Assembly: GCA_044346445.1 (NCBI GenBank)
Contig: JBIIZD010000001.1
Coordinates: forward strand, 6,076 to 70,075
From: CAISGS01 sp044346445
GTDB lineage: Bacteria; Pseudomonadota; Alphaproteobacteria; Caulobacterales; Caulobacteraceae
DNA length: 64,000 nucleotides
Direction of reading: 5' to 3'
Part shown: one piece after another, positions 8,228 through 15,604 of the stretch
How positions within the stretch are numbered: position 1 is the first letter of the stretch
Layout of the letters: every line of letters begins with the position of its first letter
Translations under genes and position numbers: made by a program
The notes under the pieces: generated by a model
What the model was told of the DNA's origin: nothing
Databases searched by the model: none
What the model saw: only the letters and a program-made list of their open reading frames with translations

Positions 8228-10797
8228 CCAGCACCAGATCCCGCAGATCGCTTATGTTTCGAACGCCGCCGCCTTGGCCGCTGGGGCACAGGCGACGCAG
8301 CCTTGAGCGCGGCCAAGGCTGCAAAGGGTGAATTGGACGGTGCCGCGACCTCTTGGCCAAGGACCGGCCTTTGCGCACCGGCGCGCCGACGCCGCCAAAG
8401 GCTAGGCGCATCGGCCGTGATCTTGCCAACCGGCGAAAAGCCCAAGCCGCGCAAGAGGCTGCTGGCTTGATCAAGGCCCCAGCCCAGCACGCCCAGAGCC
8501 CCTGTGGTCAAGGACATGGCCCCGTTCACAGCAGGTTGCGACCGCATCAGGCTATCGAGCTGTTCCAGATCCAAGACCGGCACCGCCAGACGCCCCACGG
8601 CCCGCAGACCAAGCGCGGCCAAAACCTGCGGCGGCGGCGCAATATTGGCCAAGTCCGAAATCCCATCCGAGCGCGCAGGCCAATCAGGCAAGGCGCAATG
8701 GGCAAAGGCACGGCTAAAGCCCAGCGCGTCTGGGTTCAAAAGATCGGGTAAAAACAGGCTAAAGGCCCCAAACCGGACCCCAAGGGTTCGCAAGGTGCGC
8801 CGTTCGGCCTGGCTTAAAGCGGCCAGCTCAGCCTCAACCAGACCTCTATCCAAAACGCCGCCGCACTCGACCAACCGATAGGCAATCCCGCGCGCCAAGC
8901 CCTTTAAGGCCCCGCTGGTGGTTGCCGCCTCTAGCGCCTTTAGCGGGGCAAGACGCAGGCTCGCCTCAGCCGCCAAAAATGCCTCCAGCCGCCGCACGGC
9001 CCGCTCCTTGGCTGGCACAGCCCCCAGTTCGCCATAGAGCCGCACCCTTGCGGCAAACACCGGCGATGGCAAAAGCTGACCTGCCGCCTCACCGCGCCAC
9101 AAGATCTCACCGGTCGGCAAGAGCGCAAAGGCCTCATCGGGCTCAGACGCAATCAGGCCAAGCCTGCGATCCATTTCCGGGCCAACCGCGCGCTGGGCCG
9201 CGCCGCGCAGGGCCTTGTCTTCGAGCTGGCTGGCCCCTTGTGCCGGGGTAAATTGCAGCCCCTTGAGCTGGCCGACAAAATGGCCCTCGACCATTACGTC
9301 CCCATCAGGGCCAACGCCTGCGGTAAGGTCTTCGCGCAGCCGCAGACCATGCATAAGGGCGCTGGTGCGCCGGTCGATAAAGCGCTGCATCAATTTTTCA
9401 TGCAGTGTGTCCGACAAGCGCTCTTCCAGGCCGCGCATCTGGCCCTGCCAGTGGCCCGGCTCGACCAGCCAGTCGGGGCGATTGGCGACATAGGCCAGGG
9501 TGCGCACGCTGGATAATCGGCCCGAAAGCGCATCTATATCGCCGTCAATCCGGTCCAGCGCCTTGAACTGCCCGGCAATCCAGTCTTCGGGCACGCGGCG
9601 GCGGCCTTGAGTTAAGGGCATGAACAGATCGCGGATCAGGCGGCTATGGTCATCGAGCGTGGTTTTGCGAAAATCGGGGGTCTGGCACACATCCCACAAA
9701 CGCATCAGATTGGTGCGGTCGCGGCAGCGCCGGACAATATCCTCATCCTTGGCCATCAGGCGAAGGGCGGTTTCGTCCAGGCTTTCTTGGGCCAGTTTCA
9801 GGCCCTCGCGCCCCGGCGTCTCGGCCAAGGACTGCATCAGGCCGTTGAGCGACTGAAACTCCAGCCGCGAGTTTCGCCATTCTGCCCCCGTGATCGGGCC
9901 AAAGCGATGATTTTCAATGGCGGTGACAAAATCATCGTCCATATCGGGGCACTCGCCCGTGACGCCGAATGTGCCATCAGTGCGAAACCGCCCGGCGCGC
10001 CCGGCAATCTGACCAATTTCCTGCGGATAGAGCCAGCGGGTGCGCTTGCCGTCGAACTTGCGAAGCCCCGCAAAGGCGACATGATCGACATCCATATTCA
10101 GGCCCATGCCAATGGCGTCGGTCGCAACCAGAAAATCCACCTCGCCGGACTGATAGAGCGCGACCTGGGCATTGCGGGTACGCGGGCTGAGCGAGCCCAT
10201 CACCACCGCGGCCCCGCCCCTTTGGCGGCGGATCAACTCGGCAATCGTATAGACCGCTTCGGTCGAAAACGCGACGACGGCGCTGCGCCTGGGCAGGCGG
10301 GTCAGTTTCTTGGAGCCGTCATAGGTCAGTTTCGAAAACCGCTCGCGCGTGACAAACTCCGCATCGGGCAAGAGCCGCCGGATCAAGGGGCCAAGCGTGC
10401 CTGCGCCCAAAAACATGGTCTCGGCGGTGCCGCGCGCATGCAAAAGCCTTTGGGTAAACACATGACCACGGGCCGGATCGGCACAGAGCTGAATCTCATC
10501 GACCGCCAAAAACTCCACCTCGCGGTTCAGGGGCATGGCCTCAACCGTACAGACGAAATATTGCGGGCGCGGCGGGACGATTTTTTCCTCGCCCGTGATC
10601 AGAGCGACGCAGCGCGCGCCCCTGGCCTTGACGATCCGCTCATAGATTTCCCGCGCGAGAAGGCGCAGCGGCAGGCCAATCATGCCAGACGCATGGCCCA
10701 GCATACGCTCGACCGCCAAATGGGTCTTGCCTGTATTGGTCGGCCCCAAAACTGCCACCAGACGGGCAGGCGCGGCTCCGGAAGGGCGGTCACTCAT
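8224..10797 (-). CDS. SUV3-like superfamily 2 RNA/DNA helicase
   Basis: An 857-residue helicase resembling mitochondrial SUV3. Motif I is GPTNTGKT near the N-terminus, motif II is DEIQ (AVDEIQLC), motif VI is QIAGRAGRFR, and DAIGMGLNMD gives motif V. The long C-terminal half has no clear domain and ends in a basic, disordered tail (RPRRRRSKHKR). The ATG at 10797 is chosen; an upstream TTG would add 14 residues. SUV3 works with RNA-degrading enzymes, so a role in RNA turnover is plausible, supported by the overlapping S4 gene, but not shown. Confidence 0.88.
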   Translation of the reverse strand: MSDRPSGAAPARLVAVLGPTNTGKTHLAVERMLGHASGMIGLPLRLLAREIYERIVKARGARCVALITGEEKIVPPRPQYFVCTVEAMPLNREVEFLAVDEIQLCADPARGHVFTQRLLHARGTAETMFLGAGTLGPLIRRLLPDAEFVTRERFSKLTYDGSKKLTRLPRRSAVVAFSTEAVYTIAELIRRQRGGAAVVMGSLSPRTRNAQVALYQSGEVDFLVATDAIGMGLNMDVDHVAFAGLRKFDGKRTRWLYPQEIGQIAGRAGRFRTDGTFGVTGECPDMDDDFVTAIENHRFGPITGAEWRNSRLEFQSLNGLMQSLAETPGREGLKLAQESLDETALRLMAKDEDIVRRCRDRTNLMRLWDVCQTPDFRKTTLDDHSRLIRDLFMPLTQGRRRVPEDWIAGQFKALDRIDGDIDALSGRLSSVRTLAYVANRPDWLVEPGHWQGQMRGLEERLSDTLHEKLMQRFIDRRTSALMHGLRLREDLTAGVGPDGDVMVEGHFVGQLKGLQFTPAQGASQLEDKALRGAAQRAVGPEMDRRLGLIASEPDEAFALLPTGEILWRGEAAGQLLPSPVFAARVRLYGELGAVPAKERAVRRLEAFLAAEASLRLAPLKALEAATTSGALKGLARGIAYRLVECGGVLDRGLVEAELAALSQAERRTLRTLGVRFGAFSLFLPDLLNPDALGFSRAFAHCALPDWPARSDGISDLANIAPPPQVLAALGLRAVGRLAVPVLDLEQLDSLMRSQPAVNGAMSLTTGALGVLGWGLDQASSLLRGLGFSPVGKITADAPSLWRRRRAGAQRPVLGQEVAAPSNSPFAALAALKAASPVPQRPRRRRSKHKRSAGSGAG

Positions 10798-10975
10798 GGG
10801 CTTAAGGTGGGGCAGTCGCGGCCCTTCGGCAAGAGCCAAGACAATAGAGGGCCTCCGCCTAGAACGAGGGCGAAACGAATCATGACCGAATCAGCGACAT
10901 CGGCCAATTCAGTGTTTGTTCTATACTAGATATGGTATCATAATTTTGGTTAACCACAAGTGCACGCCAGAAAAT

Positions 10976-11806
10976 CTACGGCTTTTCACTGCGCATGGTG
11001 AGGCGATCAAGCTGAATGACTGCGGCACCCAGCGGGGTATCGGCCGATAGGGATGATAGGACCCAGGGGCCATTGCTACCGATCTGGGCCCAGTCCGATG
11101 TGATCGGGCGCTTGAGGCCCGAATTGCGCTGTTCGGGCGGCTTTTTCTTGAAACCGGCCACCTCGGTATAGCGCACATTACACCGCAAGGGATTGACCAG
11201 ACCCAAGCGCCGCTCGCGCGCATCGAGCGCATAGGGGCGTGGGCTGGAAAAATCCAGGTCATAGAGCTGTTTGCCATCATAGAATCGGGCCTTGCCCTGA
11301 CAGGGTCCCGCTTGGCTGCGCGCCAGAGTCATGCGCATGAACTGGGTCAGGGGATCGGCGGCGGCCAGTCTTTGCGCCCGACTGGCTGGCGGATTGCCCA
11401 TATTGCTGTAGGTGGGGGTCGCCGTGGTCGAAACATCCTCGCCGGTCCAGGTCACCGAGACCTTGCGGTTATCCTTACCGTCAATATTGGCGTGATACAT
11501 TGTGCCCGGCATGGGCTGGTCATCGACCAGTCGCCCTTGAGCATTGGCACGCATGTCCAGCTTGCGAAAGGTACGCAATAGGCCATAGGTCACCAGCCGA
11601 ACCTTAGAGTTAAAGGCCTTGGCCTCTATGGTCTGATCAAATTGAATATCCAAAACCTTGATATAGAGCCGTCCGCTATAGCCGAGCGACAAATGCACTG
11701 GACCGGACTGCGCTGCGGGCGAGAACCCCTTTTGCGCCATGGCAGGGCCGGTTAGGCCGCATAGACTGACCAGGGCCACAATCATCAAGTTTCGGGCAGC
11801 GGGCAT
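10976..11806 (-). CDS. DUF3108 exported protein
   Basis: A 276-residue exported protein. The ATG at 11806 has a good ribosome site (AGAAGGAG) and begins a signal peptide (LMIVALVSLCGLTGPAMAQ) cut after AMA. The body is beta-rich and repeats the DUF3108 pattern: LSLGYSGRLYIKVLDIQF, then FNSKVRLVTYGLLRTF and a C-terminal cluster with conserved CNVRYTEVAGFKKK. DUF3108 proteins are periplasmic and uncharacterised. The gene is divergent from rpmB, as in Caulobacter. Confidence 0.8.
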   Translation of the reverse strand: MPAARNLMIVALVSLCGLTGPAMAQKGFSPAAQSGPVHLSLGYSGRLYIKVLDIQFDQTIEAKAFNSKVRLVTYGLLRTFRKLDMRANAQGRLVDDQPMPGTMYHANIDGKDNRKVSVTWTGEDVSTTATPTYSNMGNPPASRAQRLAAADPLTQFMRMTLARSQAGPCQGKARFYDGKQLYDLDFSSPRPYALDARERRLGLVNPLRCNVRYTEVAGFKKKPPEQRNSGLKRPITSDWAQIGSNGPWVLSSLSADTPLGAAVIQLDRLTMRSEKP

Positions 11807-11976
11807 GGACAACTCCTTCTGGCGTTCCCATACCTGTTTATCAGAGCAATATGAACCCAGCTTGTATCGCCAATGCATGCTTGGCCTTGACGGGGGGCGT
11901 TTGGGTGTCCTATATCGCCCCCTCTCTTGCAAAGGCCCCTTTGCAGGTCCTTATTCTTATTCGAAGGTTATGCGCG

Positions 11977-12270
11977 ATGACTCGCCGCTGCGAACTCACC
12001 GGCGTCGGCCCCATGGTCGGCAATAATGTTAGCCACTCTAACATCAAGACCAAGCGCCGCTTCTTGCCTGCGCTCAAGGCCGTGACCTTGCAGTCGGATG
12101 TGCTGGGCCAGACCTTCCGTCTGCGCATCACCAATGCGGCCTTGCGGACCCTCGACTTTCGCGGCGGCCTGGACGTTTTCCTGGTCAAGGCCCCGGACGA
12201 AAACCTGTCCCTGCGCGCTGTTCGTATCAAGCGCCAGCTAAAGGCAAAGCTGGCTGCGCAAGCCGCTTAA
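11977..12270 (+). CDS. rpmB: 50S ribosomal protein L28
   Basis: A 97-residue L28 protein of the large ribosomal subunit. It opens with the diagnostic MTRRCELTGVGPMVGNNVSHS and NIKTKRRFLPAL, and continues with FRLRITNAALRTLD. The zinc-binding cysteines of some L28 forms are mostly absent, as in other alphaproteobacteria. ATG 11977 is preceded by GAAGG. A clear intrinsic terminator follows. It is a single-gene unit divergent from the DUF3108 gene. Confidence 0.96.
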   Translation: MTRRCELTGVGPMVGNNVSHSNIKTKRRFLPALKAVTLQSDVLGQTFRLRITNAALRTLDFRGGLDVFLVKAPDENLSLRAVRIKRQLKAKLAAQAA

Positions 12271-12296
12271 AACCTTTTAGCCTAGACCCTTGAAAA

Positions 12297-12324
12297 GGGC
12301 CGCTTCATGCAAGCGGCCCTTTTT
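12297..12324 (+). terminator. Intrinsic terminator of rpmB
   Basis: A 9-base-pair stem (GGGCCGCTT/AAGCGGCCC) with loop CATGC, followed by TTTTT. It lies 26 bases after the rpmB stop. An A-run on its left side means it could also stop transcripts of the converging GST gene. Confidence 0.85.
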
Positions 12325-12343
12325 GTTTGCACGACGGCTGGGT

Positions 12344-13501
12344 CTAGGCCCCAATCACCGGGCCCCAGACTTCCAAATGATTGTGGCGTTCGACCCGGCG
12401 GCTGGTTTTTAGACTTAACAGCGGGGACAGCCCGGTCTCGACCAACAAGGCCTCAATCGCCGCCCTGCTCTGAGCGTCAAACCGACCGCAAACATCCTGC
12501 GCCTTTTGCAGTAGATAGAGCCGGTAAGGCAGGACCGCGACCTTGATCGGCAGGCCGCGCCAGATCAATTCAACCTGACCAATCGTGCGCTCACTGGCGC
12601 GTTCCAAGCCGTTTGTGCCAGCAACCAGGTCTGGCCTAGCGGCTAACCAGGCATTGGTAAAGCCAACCATGGCCGCGATCTCGGGCAGATAATCCTCAGC
12701 GATAAATCCAAGCAGGGCTTTCAGCGTCTCTGGCACAGCATCATCGGCAAAAAGATCTGGCGCGGGCGAGCCATAGTCTCCGGCATCTTGCCCAGCCGAA
12801 TGCATCCGCTCAACCCAACGCCAGACCCTTGGCGCACGGCGCTTCATCAGGTCCGCCGGAAAGGGGTCCCGGCCAAGATGCGCAAACAGGGGCGCAATCA
12901 GCCCATAATCGCCAAGCGTTGGTCGCCCGCCAAGCAGATAGGGGCTATGGGCCAGATGCGTATTGAACAGGTGCAAAAACTGCTCATAGGCCGCCTCGAT
13001 CTTGGGGATGGAGTCGGGCGTGACGCCAAAACTGGTCATGGCCTTGCGCATGCGACTCGACGAAAAGCCAAACACGCCCGCTGCATCTTCATCCGAGGCC
13101 CCCGGTGCCAGGGCGGCCACAAAATCCTTGGCCAGAAAGTCCAGATTGGCCGCATCGAAATTCCAGCGATAATGCATGGCCGGACGCAGCAGGCCCTCGC
13201 CGCCAAATATTTCGAAAATCTGGCTGATAATCTGGTGCCGAGGCGTGGTTGGTAGGGCGGGCAAACGTGCCAGACCCTTGGCCTCGAACCAGTCAATAAT
13301 CTCAGAGCCGTCCTGAATCAGCACGCCATCGGGCGTCTCCACCACCGGAATGATCCAGCGGCCAATCTGCGACAGGATCTCGGCGCGAAACCTTGGCTCG
13401 CCGACAGCGCGATTGTCAAAATCAATGCCCTGCTTGATCAGATAGGACCGCACCTTGCCCGTATAGAGCGATCCGGGCATACCATAGAGCTTGTATTGCA
13501 T
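12344..13501 (-). CDS. Long glutathione S-transferase-fold protein
   Basis: A 385-residue protein with an N-terminal thioredoxin-like GST domain (YKLYGMPGSLYTGKVRSYLIKQG, then RWIIPVVETPDG and LIQDGSEIIDWFE) and a helical C-terminal domain (HSPYLLGGRPTLGDYGLIAPLFAHL). It is about 150 residues longer than classic GSTs; the tail from residue 290 has no recognised fold. Start ATG 13501 has GGGGAGGTGC ahead. It is divergent from a second protein of the same build at 13596, and both share the unusual RPAxHYRW motif. Substrate unknown. Confidence 0.75.
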   Translation of the reverse strand: MQYKLYGMPGSLYTGKVRSYLIKQGIDFDNRAVGEPRFRAEILSQIGRWIIPVVETPDGVLIQDGSEIIDWFEAKGLARLPALPTTPRHQIISQIFEIFGGEGLLRPAMHYRWNFDAANLDFLAKDFVAALAPGASDEDAAGVFGFSSSRMRKAMTSFGVTPDSIPKIEAAYEQFLHLFNTHLAHSPYLLGGRPTLGDYGLIAPLFAHLGRDPFPADLMKRRAPRVWRWVERMHSAGQDAGDYGSPAPDLFADDAVPETLKALLGFIAEDYLPEIAAMVGFTNAWLAARPDLVAGTNGLERASERTIGQVELIWRGLPIKVAVLPYRLYLLQKAQDVCGRFDAQSRAAIEALLVETGLSPLLSLKTSRRVERHNHLEVWGPVIGA

Positions 13502-13595
13502 GTCAAGGCACCTCCCCAGCACCAGATAGGCTTGATTGTGACCCGTTAAACGCCAATAGTCGAGCCAAGGTGAATTTGCCGAAGGAGACAAGGGT

Positions 13596-14774
13596 GTGGC
13601 GCAAGACGGTCCGGCAAATGCGCCCGATTCCCTGGCCCGTTTAAAGGGCATGAAGGTCTATGGTCTGGACCTGTCTTATTTCACGGGCAAGTTGCAGGCC
13701 TATCTGCGTTACTGTGAACTGCCGTTTCGCTTTGTCGAAATGAACCTTGGCGATATGCGCAAGGTCGCGCAAAAAACCGGCATGGCGCAAATGCCAGCCA
13801 TTGAACTGGCCGATGGTCGCTGGCTCACCGATACCACCGCAATCATCGACTGGATCGAAGGCCTGCGCACTGGCCTTGAGGTCACGGCCAAGGACCCGGT
13901 CTTGCGGTTTTTCAGCCTGCTGATGGAAGACTATGCCGACGAGTGGCTGTGGCGGCCTGCTTTGCATTATCGCTGGAGTTTTAAGCCGGATGCCGAGCAT
14001 CTGGGCGGGCGGATTGCGCGCGAAATGATGCGCGATCTTCCCCTGCCCTTGAGTGTCCGCAAGGCCTTGATCATCCGTCGTCAAAAGGCAAAATATGTCC
14101 GTGGCGACGGCGTCGGCGCGGCCAGCCGTGCCCATGTCGAAAACATCTATCTGCGTAATCTCAGCGACCTGGAAGCCATATTCCAAAAGCGCCCCTTTAT
14201 GATGGGAAACAGGCCCAGCCTTGTCGATTTTGCCTTTATGGGCCCAATGTTTCGCCATTTCAGCCTCGACCCGACACCATCCAAAATCATGCGCGATCAG
14301 GCTCCCGGCGTTTATGAATGGGTGGCGAGGGTCTGGAATGCGCGCGCCAGCAATTATGGGGGCAACAATCTGCTCGATGAGGTGCCCCAGGACTGGTCAC
14401 CCTTTTTGCACGATATGGGCAAGGGCTATCTGCCCTATCTGGCGGCCAATGCCTTGGCAGCAGGCCAAAAACGCTCGAAATTCAGCATCCAGATCGAGGG
14501 CGTGGCCTATCACCTGCCCGTTAATCTGAACCGGGTCCATTGCCTGGCCAGGCTTCAAGCGGCCTATATGAGCCTGCCGCCCCAGTCAGCGACAATCGTT
14601 CGCCAAAGGCTGGAGCGCGCCGACGCTTGGCACGGGCTTTGGCAGGTGCGCGCGCCAGAGGTCGGCTTTGACCCCGGCAACAAGCTGCCCTTCTTGACCG
14701 CCAAGACCGCTTGGCAGCGCGGAGGGCCAAGGCGCCGGTTCGGCGGAGCCGTGCATAACGGGCTTGGTCGCTAG
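13596..14774 (+). CDS. Long glutathione S-transferase-fold protein (paralogue)
   Basis: A 392-residue protein starting at GTG, supported by GAAGGAG eight bases upstream. It has the GST thioredoxin half (KVYGLDLSYFTGKLQAYLRYCELPF, MAQMPAIEL, TDTTAIIDWIE) and a helical half with RPSLVDFAFMGPMFRHF. Like its divergent neighbour it carries ALHYRWSF and an extra C-terminal domain (YLAANALAAGQ...PVNLNRVH...) of about 110 residues. The pair probably arose by an old duplication. The stop TAG is shared as CTAG with the converging FGE gene. Confidence 0.75.
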   Translation: MAQDGPANAPDSLARLKGMKVYGLDLSYFTGKLQAYLRYCELPFRFVEMNLGDMRKVAQKTGMAQMPAIELADGRWLTDTTAIIDWIEGLRTGLEVTAKDPVLRFFSLLMEDYADEWLWRPALHYRWSFKPDAEHLGGRIAREMMRDLPLPLSVRKALIIRRQKAKYVRGDGVGAASRAHVENIYLRNLSDLEAIFQKRPFMMGNRPSLVDFAFMGPMFRHFSLDPTPSKIMRDQAPGVYEWVARVWNARASNYGGNNLLDEVPQDWSPFLHDMGKGYLPYLAANALAAGQKRSKFSIQIEGVAYHLPVNLNRVHCLARLQAAYMSLPPQSATIVRQRLERADAWHGLWQVRAPEVGFDPGNKLPFLTAKTAWQRGGPRRRFGGAVHNGLGR

Positions 14775-15604
14775 ACGGGCGAGGCGCAGCGAAAGCCGAT
14801 ATGCGCCATGCTGGTGCCGGGCAAAAGCCCCATGCGGGCGGCGGGCCGATACCGCTCGCAATACTCAGCAGCGCACAGAAAAGAGCCGCCCTTGAGCGTG
14901 ACCTGCTCTAGGCCCAGGTCCTGACCACCGGTGCAGCACGCCTTGGCACCATGGCTCTGGAACGGCGAGCGGGTCCATTCCCAGACATTGCCGATCATAT
15001 CAAACAAGCCATAGCCATTGGCCGGATACTGCGCGACAGCGCTTGTGTCCGCGCGCGCGCCGCGCGCGAACCACCAGGGAAAGGCACCGGTCCAGACATT
15101 GGCCAATAATTGCTCACCCGGCTGAAATTCACAGCCCCAGGCATAATCGGCCAGGGTCAAGCCGCCTCTGGCCGCCACTTCCCACTGGGCCTCACTGGGC
15201 AGGTCAAGGCCTCGCCAGGCGGCATAGGCAGCGGCATCGGTCTGGGCCACATGCACAACCGGATGGTCATCCCTGCCCTCCAGACCTGAGCCTGGCCCCT
15301 CTGGACGGTGCCAACAAGCGCCCGGTGCAAACCGCCACCAAACGGACGGATCGTTCAGGGGCACGGGGCCCTTGCTCGGTACAAATACGCCAGACCCCGC
15401 AGGCTGCGCCCGCTCAGCCTCGGTGATCCAGCCGGTCTCGGCGACAAAGGCGGCAAAAGCGCGATTGGTGACCGGCGTGGTCTCAATCGCAAAGGCCTCA
15501 ATAGTCAGGCTGCGGGCCGGGCGCTCCTCCGGATAATGGGTGTCGGACCCGATCTGATAGGTCCCCGCCGCGATCACCACCCGTTCGGCAAAAACCGGCC
15601 TCAT
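14771..15604 (-). CDS. Formylglycine-generating enzyme (SUMF1 family)
   Basis: A 277-residue SUMF1/EgtB-fold protein. The aerobic FGE converts a sulfatase cysteine into catalytic formylglycine. The diagnostic C-terminal motif is present as GGSFLCAAEYCERYRP, with C244 and C249 spaced as the two copper-binding cysteines of known FGEs, and GNVWEWTRSPFQ and HIGFRC also fit. There is no signal peptide, so it acts in the cytosol. Its ATG overlaps the stop of the sulfatase gene by four bases, a very strong sign that this sulfatase is its substrate. Confidence 0.9.
   Translation of the reverse strand: MRPVFAERVVIAAGTYQIGSDTHYPEERPARSLTIEAFAIETTPVTNRAFAAFVAETGWITEAERAQPAGSGVFVPSKGPVPLNDPSVWWRFAPGACWHRPEGPGSGLEGRDDHPVVHVAQTDAAAYAAWRGLDLPSEAQWEVAARGGLTLADYAWGCEFQPGEQLLANVWTGAFPWWFARGARADTSAVAQYPANGYGLFDMIGNVWEWTRSPFQSHGAKACCTGGQDLGLEQVTLKGGSFLCAAEYCERYRPAARMGLLPGTSMAHIGFRCASPV

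Noticed and set aside
9646..10929. A 427-codon plus-strand open frame opposite the helicase gene
   Set aside because: It is the antisense shadow of a well-conserved SUV3-like gene, with no domain and with the composition expected from G+C-rich third positions.
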